A stretch of DNA of 64,000 nucleotides from Halobacteriovorax sp. (GTDB taxonomy: Bacteria; Bdellovibrionota; Bacteriovoracia; Bacteriovoracales; Bacteriovoracaceae). The stretch is taken from positions 1 through 64,000 of the forward strand of contig JAIFLR010000020.1 in NCBI GenBank assembly GCA_020048985.1, in the 5' to 3' direction. Shown piece after piece: positions 28,719-38,953 of the stretch (positions are counted from its first letter, which is position 1; each line of letters begins with the position of its first letter). Under the pieces are notes generated by a model. The model ran no database searches. It was not told where the DNA came from and worked only from the letters and a program-made list of their open reading frames with translations. Both the position numbers and the translations under genes were made by a program.

Positions 28719-29318
28719 ATGGAAGAAAATAATAAAGTCATCGTTTTTGAAAAAAAAGAAATTATCCTCATTCTTATCTTTGTGGTTGTTCTGATCATCA
28801 CAAGTTTCACGCTGGGGATTCGTTTAGGGAAAAAGCTCACGCTTGATGAAGCCGGGATTAAAGATGTTGATCAAAAAACAGTGGAGCTAAAGTCTGGCTT
28901 GGAAGAAGATGTTGAAAAAACAGTCGAGGAAGATTCTAAACTTACTGATGAAGAAAAATTAAAAACGTTGATGGATGAATCAAAGACTCGTTTGTCTAAT
29001 GAGCTTGAGAAATTTTCGACAGAAGATAAGACTGAGGCCAACCAGAGTGTTGCTCCACAGACTACGAGTGCTATGAGTGGTAAATACACTATCCAGTTAG
29101 GTTCTTACCCAACTGTGGAAGAGGCCAAGCAGTTTGCTGAAGGTTTTACAGTGAGAGGTTATAGCCCGATCATTAATGAAACAAAGCTTGAAGGCAAAGG
29201 AAACTGGTACCGGGTAAGTCTAGGACTATTTGGAACAGTAGAGGAAGCTAAAGCGTATATCAAAAATGAGCAAAGTTTATTTTCAGGTCAAGACTACGTC
29301 ATCACAGAGCTGAAATAA
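28719..29318 (+). CDS. Membrane-anchored SPOR-domain protein
   Basis: N-terminal TM; SPOR domain YTIQLGSYPTVEEAKQFAEGFTVRGYSPIINETKLEGKGNWYRVSLGLFGTVEEAKAYI. Confidence 0.88.
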   Translation: MEENNKVIVFEKKEIILILIFVVVLIITSFTLGIRLGKKLTLDEAGIKDVDQKTVELKSGLEEDVEKTVEEDSKLTDEEKLKTLMDESKTRLSNELEKFSTEDKTEANQSVAPQTTSAMSGKYTIQLGSYPTVEEAKQFAEGFTVRGYSPIINETKLEGKGNWYRVSLGLFGTVEEAKAYIKNEQSLFSGQDYVITELK

Positions 29319-29319
29319 T

Positions 29320-30090
29320 TTAAAAGAATACGCCCATCTCAAACGCCAGTGAAAGCCAGCCAATCGCAAACGATCTATCACCCTTGCTTTCAGTTCCAAC
29401 TGCATCGCGAGTCACGGTTGCAAGATTGTAGGAAAGTTTACCACCGTAAAAGTATTTAGAGCCATTTCGTTTATGGATGCCGTAGTTTGTCGTAAGCCCG
29501 TAACCCATGTACTTCTGTTTTGTATAAGTCTCATCCATCGTGAGATAATTGGCAAACACGTCCACGCTCTCAAAGACATCTTCAGTGGGATAGAAATCCA
29601 TCAATAACTTAAAACGGTAGCCAACACCAATTCCTCCCGCGAGAATATTGGTTTTTACGTTGTTTGGTCGTTGAGTTTGAGACTCATCGTTGGCGTTATC
29701 ACCAGCTTCCGGAGTCTGATTCTGTGTGATTGAATCAAAGAAAGTTCTGTGCTGGAAGAACTGGGCCCCGTACCAGATGCGGTTGTATTTGGTGGACCGG
29801 TGCATGTAATTAAATTCAACGCCTAAGATATCATTGAAATGTTCGTAGTCTGAAGAAACGTGGCCCGCAAGTGCAAACCTGTCGCTGTCTGTTCCTGTGT
29901 ATTTTCTTTGATCTTTAATGCCGAGATCGCTATTAAAATCATAGATCATACTCTCGTCACGTAGATATTTTTCAGGCTTTTTTATTAGAACTTCTTGAGT
30001 CTCAGGATTCTTCTCTTCCTCGCTTAGCTCCAGTGGATGAAGTGCGAAAACATTTTGTGAGAACAAAAGTATAAGTAATAAGTATTTCAT
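29320..30090 (-). CDS. Outer-membrane beta-barrel-like protein
   Basis: Signal peptide; alternating strand pattern; C-terminal F. Confidence 0.65.
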   Translation of the reverse strand: MKYLLLILLFSQNVFALHPLELSEEEKNPETQEVLIKKPEKYLRDESMIYDFNSDLGIKDQRKYTGTDSDRFALAGHVSSDYEHFNDILGVEFNYMHRSTKYNRIWYGAQFFQHRTFFDSITQNQTPEAGDNANDESQTQRPNNVKTNILAGGIGVGYRFKLLMDFYPTEDVFESVDVFANYLTMDETYTKQKYMGYGLTTNYGIHKRNGSKYFYGGKLSYNLATVTRDAVGTESKGDRSFAIGWLSLAFEMGVFF

Positions 30091-30093
30091 AAA

Positions 30094-31596
30094 TTACCTT
30101 GTCGCCAATGATTCGAAGTTTTCGCCAGGCAAATCTTCCAATCCCATAAAGTCAGCTAACTCTAGTTTTTTCACTAAATGATCAAATTTTACGTTCTCGG
30201 AATTAACCTGAGAATTAACGAGGTTATCGATTGCAAGCTTTATATCGGCGTAGGTCGTTCTACCAGCGATATAGTTGTCTAGTGCCGAATCATAGTTACT
30301 CTGGGCGTTTTTGCTCTGAAATTGAGCAATTTCAACTTTTTGTTCCTGATAGCGAGCAGTTTTATAAATAGTTCGAACTTTCACTTCCAGTTCACGGCGC
30401 GTATTAAAGAAATTAATCTCGGTGATTCTTTTTGAAAGATAGCTCTGTTGATTTACGCGCGTGTTGAAAAAACCGCCCTCACCAATAAGAGTCCAACGCA
30501 TATTGATTGAGGCAACTAACTCAACGTTACGGTTACCATCTGTCGTTTCAAAATTCCAGGTTGTCCCCGCAGGATCAAAACCTGTCTGATAGGTTCCGAG
30601 ATTAAAAGCAAACTTAGGAAGGGGAAGGTTATCTTTGAGGGTCTTTTCGTAGGTTCTTGAGGCGACGTCATAAGCCACTTTCGCATCTCTGAAGGGTTGA
30701 CTGGATTCCTGAGCAGACTTAAGAGCTTCATCCATGGATGTGCTAATCGTTACATATTTAAGTTGTTCGTAGGATCTATATGAAGTCTGGTACTCATCTC
30801 CCAGGAGGTTTGCAATTTTCTCTTCTTCGAGACCAACTTCAAATTGCGCCTGTTGGTATTCAGTTTGAGAGCGAAGGTATTCTGAGCGAGTTTGGTAATA
30901 TTCTTGGGTCTTAATTTTTCTAAGTTGGAGCTTCTCTCTGGCCAAACGGTGGATGAAAGAGGTTTGGCGAAGCTGCTCTTGTTTGATACGAAGAATTTCT
31001 TTAAAACGAATAAGATTAAAATATTGGTTAATAAGTGAAAACTTTAAACGTCTGTGGGACTCAGTTAATTGCTGAGTACCGCGATTAAGCACTTGTTTAT
31101 CATTTAAATATTGAAGATAGTCTCGGCCCCAGTTAAAAAGTGTGTACTCATCAAAAACCACTCCCAAACTTCCGGTGGGTGCTTTTTGTGCGCCCATTCC
31201 TGGAAAGTCCTGAGAAGACTCATGAAAGCGATCGATTCGGTGATTAGAAGTTTGCAGCTCCAAACCAACTGTAGGAAACCAGAACTTCTGAAAGATATCA
31301 GTTTTTGATAGGTCTAATTGTTCACGTTGTTGCGCTCTGATTTGTTCTAAGGGGTTTCTTCTGAAGCCTTCTTCAATCACAGATCTCAGGTCCAGGACAC
31401 GGCCCTGCTTATCTTGATCTTTGTCATTACCGGCCTGGGGACGTGAAACACTCCAACGGGACTTTTTAACAGTGGTTGAAGACTCAGTGCTCGAACTTGC
31501 ATCAGTACTTATGGATGATTCTAGAAAATTTAAATCCTCATCTTGGGCATAGGCCCCAGTGGCCAATATAAATGAGATTAAAACGGCTTTAAGCAA
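30094..31596 (-). CDS. TolC-family outer-membrane protein
   Basis: Signal peptide; paired long coiled segments with NYDSALDNYIAGRTTYADIKLAIDNLVNSQ. Confidence 0.85.
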   Translation of the reverse strand: MLKAVLISFILATGAYAQDEDLNFLESSISTDASSSTESSTTVKKSRWSVSRPQAGNDKDQDKQGRVLDLRSVIEEGFRRNPLEQIRAQQREQLDLSKTDIFQKFWFPTVGLELQTSNHRIDRFHESSQDFPGMGAQKAPTGSLGVVFDEYTLFNWGRDYLQYLNDKQVLNRGTQQLTESHRRLKFSLINQYFNLIRFKEILRIKQEQLRQTSFIHRLAREKLQLRKIKTQEYYQTRSEYLRSQTEYQQAQFEVGLEEEKIANLLGDEYQTSYRSYEQLKYVTISTSMDEALKSAQESSQPFRDAKVAYDVASRTYEKTLKDNLPLPKFAFNLGTYQTGFDPAGTTWNFETTDGNRNVELVASINMRWTLIGEGGFFNTRVNQQSYLSKRITEINFFNTRRELEVKVRTIYKTARYQEQKVEIAQFQSKNAQSNYDSALDNYIAGRTTYADIKLAIDNLVNSQVNSENVKFDHLVKKLELADFMGLEDLPGENFESLATR

Positions 31597-31671
31597 AGCT
31601 CATCTCCCGCAAAATTATGTGTGTGCGGGAAAAAGTGTAACATTATTAAAACTGAGAAGTAAAATCAGTTA

Positions 31672-32016
31672 TTAGAGAGAAATGCCTGGGCAGCCCGAGC
31701 GGACAATATTTTCTTCGGTGGTTTCTATGTTTAAATTCGTCAGATGAAGTTCGTTTTTGACCTTTACCTGATTGGAAAGCAGTCGATTATGGACACTCAT
31801 TTGCGCCTTAGGGCTTTTCTTGATGAGGTCACGATTTCGCTGGAGAAGGGCGTTCAGTCGTTGCTGTATTTTAACTTTATCTGATCTTTCTCTAAGCATT
31901 TCCTTGCAACGTAAGCTAAGAGACGGTTTTGTGATGGCATCTTGCATCAGATACTCATCCTGAGCATGACTTACATTTACTAGCGCCAAAAGAATGACAG
32001 TTATAATAAGTTTCAT
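31672..32016 (-). CDS. Small secreted hypothetical protein
   Basis: Signal peptide MKLIITVILLALVNVSHAQ. Confidence 0.6.
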   Translation of the reverse strand: MKLIITVILLALVNVSHAQDEYLMQDAITKPSLSLRCKEMLRERSDKVKIQQRLNALLQRNRDLIKKSPKAQMSVHNRLLSNQVKVKNELHLTNLNIETTEENIVRSGCPGISL

Positions 32017-32134
32017 TTAGAAAGTTTAGCATGAGGCCCGGTTAACGCAAAGTTGAAATACACTCAAATGGTTGTCGTAGCTGGAGTTTTTGTGTAATTT
32101 GAGGGGTCATTTAAATTCTTCAGGCTAAATATCT

Positions 32135-32872
32135 ATGGCATCAGTCGTTGTCCTTATTCCGGCACGTTTTGGATCTTCAAGATTCCCAGGTAAACCACTC
32201 GCTAAAATCGCTGGTCGCTCCATGATCGAGCGGGTTTATACAAATTGCAAGGCGGCTGGTTTTAAAACTGCCGTCGTCACAGATAACGATGAAATTGAGG
32301 CCCATGTAAAATCTTTCGCTGGAGTTGTTCTTCGGGTTGATGATGATGTGCCTTCAGGCTCAGAAAGAATTGCTCTGGCCTACCAAAGATTTTTTCAAGA
32401 CGCGAAAGCTGATCTTGTGATCAACGTTCAAGGCGATGAGCCCTTGCTTAAGGGTGACGTTTTGAAAGAACTCGCGGCTTTTCATTTAAAAAGCTCTTAC
32501 GCCATTGCCACACTTTTACGTGAACGAAAGTCCGGTGAAGAGGATTTCAAAAATCCCAACGTTGTTAAAGCAATATGGGCCGAGAAAACCAAGCAGTGTT
32601 TATACTTTTCGCGCCAGTCGCTTCCTTACGACCGTGATGGAGGAAAGGATTATAGCTGGTATCAGCACATTGGTGTTTATAGCTATCGTCCAGAGGCACT
32701 TCTGTCATTTGTGAAGTTACCGATGTCCAAGCTTGAAGATCTTGAGAAATTAGAGCAGCTGCGAGCACTTGAGAATGGTTACTCCTTGGGAGCAGTTCTC
32801 ACGACTCAGAAATTGATAGGAGTTGATGTGCCAGAAGATATTATTAAAGTTGAAGGAGCCCTAGGTGAGTAA
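32135..32872 (+). CDS. kdsB: 3-deoxy-manno-octulosonate cytidylyltransferase
   Basis: VVLIPARFGSSRFPGKPLAKIAGRSMIERVY; VINVQGDEPLL; HIGVYSYR. Confidence 0.95.
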   Translation: MASVVVLIPARFGSSRFPGKPLAKIAGRSMIERVYTNCKAAGFKTAVVTDNDEIEAHVKSFAGVVLRVDDDVPSGSERIALAYQRFFQDAKADLVINVQGDEPLLKGDVLKELAAFHLKSSYAIATLLRERKSGEEDFKNPNVVKAIWAEKTKQCLYFSRQSLPYDRDGGKDYSWYQHIGVYSYRPEALLSFVKLPMSKLEDLEKLEQLRALENGYSLGAVLTTQKLIGVDVPEDIIKVEGALGE

Positions 32873-34457
32873 GAAGAAATATATATTTATTACCGGTGGC
32901 GTGACGAGTTCACTTGGTAAAGGTCTTGCCGCTGCAAGTATCGGCTGCTTACTTGAGAAGCGTGGAATTAAAATCAACATGCTGAAAATGGATCCATATA
33001 TTAACGTTGATCCAGGCACTATGAGTCCGACTCAGCACGGAGAAGTGTTCGTTACTGATGACGGTGCAGAGACTGATCTTGATTTAGGTCATTATGAGAG
33101 ATTCACGACACTAACTCTTTCTCGTTCAAATAATTTTACTACTGGGAAAGTTTACCTTCAGGTCATTGAAAATGAGCGTGAAGGAAAATATCTGGGGAAA
33201 ACCGTTCAGGTTGTTCCTCATATTACAGATGAAATCAAACGACGAATTCATGTCGCAGCTGAGAAATGTGATCTTCTGATCGGTGAGATTGGTGGAACAG
33301 TTGGTGATATTGAGTCCCTTCCTTTTATGGAGGCCATCCGTCAATTTGCTGGTGATGTAGGAACAGAGAACGTTTTGTTTGTGCATTTGGTTTTAGTTCC
33401 GTATATCGCCGCGGCCGGAGAGTTAAAATCTAAACCTGCTCAACACTCAGTTAAAGAATTAAGAAGTATTGGTTTGTTCCCGCAGGTCATTATCTGCCGA
33501 GCAGACAGAGAGATTGATAATTCAATCATCGATAAAATTTCTCTTTTTTGTAATGTCCCCAAACAAAACGTTTTTCAGTCGATTGATCTGGATCTCATCT
33601 ATAAAGTGCCTCGCTCTTTCCATGACCAAGGTCTGGATAAACGAATCACTGAACTCTTGGGGATGTGGGCGACTGAACCGCGCATGGATGAAATTAATAA
33701 AGTCATTTACAACGCTGAGAATCCACTCAAAGTGGTTAATATCGGAGTGGTAGGTAAATATACTGAGCTGATAGAATCTTATAAGTCTTTGGACGAAGCT
33801 CTTAGGCACGCGGCGATTCAGAATCAGGTGAAGTTAAATCTGACTTACATCGATGCTGAAGATTTGGAGAAAGGGGCCAACCTTGATCTCTTAAAGTCAG
33901 TGGAAGGAATACTTGTTCCTGGCGGATTTGGCTCTCGTGGAACAGAAGGCAAGATTAAGGCGATTCAATACGCGCGCGAAAATAAAAAAACCTTCTTTGG
34001 GATTTGTCTTGGGCTACAGTTAGCAATTATTGAATTTGCCCGCAACGTGGTGGGAATAAAGAATGCTACCTCGATGGAGTTCGCTGACAAAGGTGATCTG
34101 CTTATTCATTATATGGCCGGTCAAACAAAAGATGGCGCCAAAGGTGGCAGCATGAGACTTGGGGCCTATGACTGCGAACTCAAGGAGGGAACACTTGCTC
34201 ACCAAATTTATGGAACATCAACCATCTCCGAGAGACATCGTCACCGCCTTGAAGTAAATAATGAATACCTCCCTCAATTAACAGAAAAAGGCTTAACTAT
34301 TTCTGGGCTAAATCCAAAGTTGAACCTGGTAGAAGTGATAGAGATGAAGGATCACCCTTTCTTCATTGCTTGCCAGTATCACCCGGAATTTAAGTCGAAA
34401 CCATTTCACCCTCATCCACTCTTTGCCTCATTCGTGAAGGCCAGTGGAAAACTTTAA
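32865..34457 (+). CDS. pyrG: CTP synthase
   Basis: KYIFITGGVTSSLGKGLAAASIG; LKMDPYINVDPGTMSPTQHGEVFVTDDGAETDLDLGHYERF; glutaminase FFGICLGLQ. Confidence 0.98.
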   Translation: MSKKKYIFITGGVTSSLGKGLAAASIGCLLEKRGIKINMLKMDPYINVDPGTMSPTQHGEVFVTDDGAETDLDLGHYERFTTLTLSRSNNFTTGKVYLQVIENEREGKYLGKTVQVVPHITDEIKRRIHVAAEKCDLLIGEIGGTVGDIESLPFMEAIRQFAGDVGTENVLFVHLVLVPYIAAAGELKSKPAQHSVKELRSIGLFPQVIICRADREIDNSIIDKISLFCNVPKQNVFQSIDLDLIYKVPRSFHDQGLDKRITELLGMWATEPRMDEINKVIYNAENPLKVVNIGVVGKYTELIESYKSLDEALRHAAIQNQVKLNLTYIDAEDLEKGANLDLLKSVEGILVPGGFGSRGTEGKIKAIQYARENKKTFFGICLGLQLAIIEFARNVVGIKNATSMEFADKGDLLIHYMAGQTKDGAKGGSMRLGAYDCELKEGTLAHQIYGTSTISERHRHRLEVNNEYLPQLTEKGLTISGLNPKLNLVEVIEMKDHPFFIACQYHPEFKSKPFHPHPLFASFVKASGKL

Positions 34458-34466
34458 AGGAAACAA

Positions 34467-35267
34467 ATGAAAAAAATGGATTTTTATATCGGTCCTTGCG
34501 TTATTGAAAGCGCTGACCTAGCAGTGCAAATTGCTGAAACACTCTTAAAGGATCTTGAGCCGTTTAAGAGTGAAATCAATCTTCATTTCAAGGGTAGTTT
34601 TGATAAGGCCAACCGATCTTCTTTCACGTCTTATCGAGGTCCAGGAATTGATGAAGGCCTTAAAATTTTATCCATGATTAATAAGAATTATGGTCTTCCA
34701 ACGTTGACCGATTTTCATACTCCTGAGCAGGCAGAAATTGTTGCAAAAGACGTGAGTGTGCTTCAGGTGCCGGCCTTTCTTTGCAGACAAACAGATATGA
34801 TCTTTTCAGGCGCAGAGGCTTGTAAGAAATACAACCGTGAATTGAAAATTAAAAAAGGACAATTTTTATCTCCAGAGGAGACTAAAAATATTGTCGATAA
34901 GGCTTCGCACTTTTTGCCTAAAGACAAAATACTTTTGACTGAGCGTGGATCATCATTTGGTTATAATAACCTCGTTGTTGATATGGCCTCTTTTCAAATA
35001 ATGAAGTCGTTTGGAGTGAGAGCGATTCACGATGCCACTCACTGTGTTCAGCGTCCTGGTGGACTAGGAACTGCAACTGGCGGAAAACGCGAGCAGATTT
35101 TGGTTCTGGCCAAAGCAGCAGTTGCGGCGGGTGCGGATGGAATATTTATGGAGTGTCACCCGAATCCAGACAAGGCACTTTCAGATGCGGCTACAGCACT
35201 TCCTCTGAATCAAGTGAAATCAATTGTTGAGAAATTGTTAAAAATTAGAAGAGCGGTGGAAGAATGA
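34467..35267 (+). CDS. kdsA: 3-deoxy-8-phosphooctulonate synthase
   Basis: FIGPCVIES-like start, FKGSFDKANRSSFTSYRGPGIDEGL, DATHCVQRPGG. Confidence 0.95.
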   Translation: MKKMDFYIGPCVIESADLAVQIAETLLKDLEPFKSEINLHFKGSFDKANRSSFTSYRGPGIDEGLKILSMINKNYGLPTLTDFHTPEQAEIVAKDVSVLQVPAFLCRQTDMIFSGAEACKKYNRELKIKKGQFLSPEETKNIVDKASHFLPKDKILLTERGSSFGYNNLVVDMASFQIMKSFGVRAIHDATHCVQRPGGLGTATGGKREQILVLAKAAVAAGADGIFMECHPNPDKALSDAATALPLNQVKSIVEKLLKIRRAVEE

Positions 35268-35800
35268 GTTTAAGAGCTACGGCAAAACGTTTCGAAGAAA
35301 AACTAAAGAAAATAAAAGTGGTCTGCTTTGACCTGGATGGGATTTTAACTAATTCCCACGTCTGGTGGGCGAGTGAGGAAGTGGGATTTAATCGAACCTT
35401 CTGCATTTATGATGGTTATGGAATGAAGTTACTCATGAAAGCTGGCCTTAAAGTAGGAGTCATTACAGGCGGAAACAGTGTTTCGGTTAAAAAACGTACT
35501 GATCAGCTGGGGCTTGATTTTTGTTATGCCGGCAATGAGGATAAGCGTTCTGCATTTTTGGATCTTTTAAAAAAATACGACGTTGCAGCCGAAGAAGTAC
35601 TTTATATGGGAGATGAACTGTTTGACATGCCTCTTTTAAGAAAGGCCGGCTTTTCCGCCACAGTTCCAAATTGCTCTGATGAAGTTAAAGAGATTGTTGA
35701 TTATGTCACGATCAAGGAAAGCGGACAGGGATGTGCTCGCGAGGTTATCGATTTGGTTAGATACGCTCAAGGTATTGAACCCGTTAGCGAGGATTTCTAA
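35264..35800 (+). CDS. kdsC: KDO-8-phosphate phosphatase (HAD family)
   Basis: VVCFDLDGILTNSHVWW; GVITGGNS; LYMGDELFDMPLLRKAG; downstream of kdsA. Confidence 0.85.
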   Translation: MSLRATAKRFEEKLKKIKVVCFDLDGILTNSHVWWASEEVGFNRTFCIYDGYGMKLLMKAGLKVGVITGGNSVSVKKRTDQLGLDFCYAGNEDKRSAFLDLLKKYDVAAEEVLYMGDELFDMPLLRKAGFSATVPNCSDEVKEIVDYVTIKESGQGCAREVIDLVRYAQGIEPVSEDF

Positions 35801-36366
35801 TGCTTGGTAAGAAACTCTACAAAACTTCAATGCTTAATATTTTCAAACTGGGAATCTTTGCCATTTTGATATTTTTCTTTAATGACTTTTATCTTGAAAC
35901 ATTTACGTATGAAAAATTCCAGGCCGACGGCCGTTTCAAGATTCTTGATGTCATCGACTATCACTACCGTTATCCCCACGAATTTATCACGTTCTTTTGT
36001 CTCATTTTAACTCCTGCTATCTATTACGGTATTATTAGGGGAGTGCGCTTTTACGAGAAAGGATTTGTCTACAACAGAGGGATTCCTTTCTTTAACAAAG
36101 CCGTCCTTTATACTGAGATTAAGACATACAAACTTCTTCATCCGAAAAAAGCCATTTCTATTCATTCAATAAGTGGAGATATTTTTGTCATTGCTGACAA
36201 CACAGTGGAGAGAGTCATTGCTATTTTAGACCAGCATAATATCCAAGGTGATCTCGCTCAGGATGATTACGTTCGTCTTATCTCAAATTACAAAAAGTTT
36301 TTGATGATGGTGATTGGATTCACGGTATTTGTTTTTGTGCTCAAAAGACTTGGGGTCTTCCAGTAG
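35800..36366 (+). CDS. Membrane protein, PH-domain-like
   Basis: TM segments flanking a strand-rich segment (FYEKGFVYNRGIPFFNKAVLYTEIKTYKLL). Confidence 0.55.
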   Translation: MLGKKLYKTSMLNIFKLGIFAILIFFFNDFYLETFTYEKFQADGRFKILDVIDYHYRYPHEFITFFCLILTPAIYYGIIRGVRFYEKGFVYNRGIPFFNKAVLYTEIKTYKLLHPKKAISIHSISGDIFVIADNTVERVIAILDQHNIQGDLAQDDYVRLISNYKKFLMMVIGFTVFVFVLKRLGVFQ

Positions 36367-36367
36367 T

Positions 36368-38953
36368 TTATTCTCTTAAGGTGTCACAGCTTTTTTGAAA
36401 TAATTTATTTCCTGGACCAACAAAAACCGAAATCAACTGATCCGTTGAATTAAGGATGGCGGAAACGCCATACCCTGCTACGGCCATATTGTGAGCAGCG
36501 GTGGTACTGAGGCCTGAGGAAAGAGAGTTGTAAAAAGCGGCAGTAGACAGGACAGATCCCTGGTCATCAAATTTCATTCTTTCTAAATTCCCTGAATTGC
36601 CAGGGCCTTTTGGATAAAAAATCTCATATGAGCCATCATTTTTATAGATTATGGCCGTTGCCATGAGTCCCTCTGTTGCTGATGTCGAATTAGTTAAGTT
36701 CGAAAGGCCTGTTGCAAAATCGAGAACTCCAGTCGCCCAACCTGTCGTTTGGCATCCCGCTGCAGTGTCTGAGCAAATGCTTTGGTAGAGTCGGTTCGTG
36801 GCCCTATCATGGTACAAAATCATCGGTGAAGAGGTTACGGGGTTAAGGCTAACACGGATACCCTGGCCAGCACCTGCCACTGTTCCAACAATCGATGGTG
36901 TTCCCCACGAGACAGCACCGTTGGTTGAGCTGGTATATTTAACAAAGTTAGTGGCGCCAGCAGTGCGGTCCAAATAAGCGACGATTAAATCACCAGATTC
37001 ATTAAAGGCCGAACTCAGTCCGGAAGCAGTTCCTGCACCGAGGTTGTCGATGGTTTGAAGATTTGACCATGAAGAAGTTGATGAGTTGAAAAACGCCGCT
37101 TTCACACCTTTACTGGCAGCGTTTACGTTATCCAGAACAACCATGACTGGCATCTTTGTTCCATTATCTTCATACATCATTAAGCTCGTATCCGGAGTGG
37201 AGGGAAGTACTGCTGCGCCAGTGGGAGTTGCAGGGAATACAAAAAATTGCCAAACTGCTGATCCATTGGTTTGGGTGTTGGTAGCGAGATAAAATTTGGC
37301 AGAGACGTCATCATAAAAAGAAATCCATGGACGGTCTAGATGATCAAACTTTAGAGAAGGGGACATGGCACCCGCAGTTCCATTGATCGTTACCACTTCC
37401 CAAGTAGAGTTTAGCTCATTACCATTTCGATAAGAATACTTCAAAACCCCTGTGGCTCTTGCACCGGCCGAAAAATCAACGTAAGCCACGGCAACAGTGC
37501 CAGAAGAGGCTTCTGCCAGAGAAATATTGGCGGTGTTTGATGCTATTAGTTCAATGTGGCCTTCATTATTTACAAAACTATTTTGACTCGATGTAACTGC
37601 GGAACTGAGAGAAGTATCGGCAACTAAATTCATAACCAGATTGAATTTAGTGGCAGCGATATTCAAAAAATGTGTTGAGTAAAGGTCGTTGGTACTTGTA
37701 AGGGCCGCCCCCCCTTGGCGAGCAAGCGCCGTGCCTGCTGAGGTGTTCATCGTATGAACGGCGTTCCAAGAAGCAGCTCCATCCATGGCCGAAAGAAGAG
37801 TGCTGGCAGAATTATAATAATTCACTGCTGTGGCAGCTGAATTTGTTGTGAGATGGAATTTTCCGGTTGAGTCTCTTAAGAAATTAAACCAGATATCACC
37901 CGTTGTGGCAGATCCAACAGTTTGTGTTGATTCATCAAAAGTGGTAGCGGTTGCAAATGCCTGGCAGCCAATCGGTGTAGCATAATTTCCTGAGACATAA
38001 GTTTTAATGCCTATGGGTGCGGTCGGTCTGAGACCCGCAATTTTAATGGAGTCATTGGCAGTGGCCGAATCTATCTGAACTGAAGAATTGAGAATGCTCT
38101 GGTTTACGTATTGGGCATTCGCCGTCCAGTTGGCCCCAGTTAAACAGTTTGATAAGGTTGCGTTGGGGCAAGAGGTGACTCGGGCCGAAGACGTTCTGGC
38201 ATAAGTGACTACGGGATAATAGGCATCAACAGCTGAATCACCTGCTGTATCAGCGGCACACCAGGCAAACCCCAATCTGGTTTGAGCGGCGAGTATATTC
38301 GTTGATTCATTCCCAACGTTGTTGGTAATCGACATCGTTTGATAATTACTGAGATCGTGACAGTTAGTCTGGCAAAGGATCAGGCGAGGTTTACCAGTGA
38401 CAGCGGTATCAGTGAGATAAGCTCCACCCACGATTCCCGTTGGTGTTGTATCAATTCTAATCGCTCTAGAGGCAACTGCATTGTTCACTAGAGTTCTGGT
38501 ATTCCATGTCGCTGATGACACTGAAAGTGCGCTTGAGCGTGAAGCGAGAAAAACGTTTACTCCGCCATTGGTCCAGGCCAAAACTGGAATTCCAGTCGGA
38601 AGAATTTTAATAGAGATGTTATTAACGGCCGGTGCACCAGCTATTGTCTCATGTATGTAATTTTGTCCATTCCAGTAACTCAATTTTATCGAAAGAGCAG
38701 AGTTGTCAAAATAGGCCGTAACTGGGTAATCAGAAATAGGGTTGACGGCTACGTCAGATATTGTGCCTCTGATACTGGCAGACCCCTTAATTCCCGCATC
38801 GATCACGGAATCAGAGCAGATGGCTCCGTCTTGAGATGGTTCTGTGGTTACATTCGGCTCTTGAGCAATTCCACTTGAAGTGCCGGCATTGTTACATCCC
38901 GCCAATGTTGCCAAAGATAATAAAAGGAGAAATGGTCGAAATTTAAAATTCAT
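36368..38953 (-). CDS. Large lipoprotein, possible beta-propeller-like repeats
   Basis: MNFKFRPFLLLLSLATLAGCNNAG lipobox; repeated (S/A)SxxFDHLDRPWISFYDD / FNESGDLIVAYLDR / LNPVTSSPMILYHDR segments. Confidence 0.65.
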   Translation of the reverse strand: MNFKFRPFLLLLSLATLAGCNNAGTSSGIAQEPNVTTEPSQDGAICSDSVIDAGIKGSASIRGTISDVAVNPISDYPVTAYFDNSALSIKLSYWNGQNYIHETIAGAPAVNNISIKILPTGIPVLAWTNGGVNVFLASRSSALSVSSATWNTRTLVNNAVASRAIRIDTTPTGIVGGAYLTDTAVTGKPRLILCQTNCHDLSNYQTMSITNNVGNESTNILAAQTRLGFAWCAADTAGDSAVDAYYPVVTYARTSSARVTSCPNATLSNCLTGANWTANAQYVNQSILNSSVQIDSATANDSIKIAGLRPTAPIGIKTYVSGNYATPIGCQAFATATTFDESTQTVGSATTGDIWFNFLRDSTGKFHLTTNSAATAVNYYNSASTLLSAMDGAASWNAVHTMNTSAGTALARQGGAALTSTNDLYSTHFLNIAATKFNLVMNLVADTSLSSAVTSSQNSFVNNEGHIELIASNTANISLAEASSGTVAVAYVDFSAGARATGVLKYSYRNGNELNSTWEVVTINGTAGAMSPSLKFDHLDRPWISFYDDVSAKFYLATNTQTNGSAVWQFFVFPATPTGAAVLPSTPDTSLMMYEDNGTKMPVMVVLDNVNAASKGVKAAFFNSSTSSWSNLQTIDNLGAGTASGLSSAFNESGDLIVAYLDRTAGATNFVKYTSSTNGAVSWGTPSIVGTVAGAGQGIRVSLNPVTSSPMILYHDRATNRLYQSICSDTAAGCQTTGWATGVLDFATGLSNLTNSTSATEGLMATAIIYKNDGSYEIFYPKGPGNSGNLERMKFDDQGSVLSTAAFYNSLSSGLSTTAAHNMAVAGYGVSAILNSTDQLISVFVGPGNKLFQKSCDTLRE

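Noticed and set aside
32030-32100. AACGCAAAG in the intergenic region before kdsB, reminiscent of the c-di-GMP-I riboswitch core
   Set aside because: No matching GGCAAACC strand or P2/P3 stems nearby
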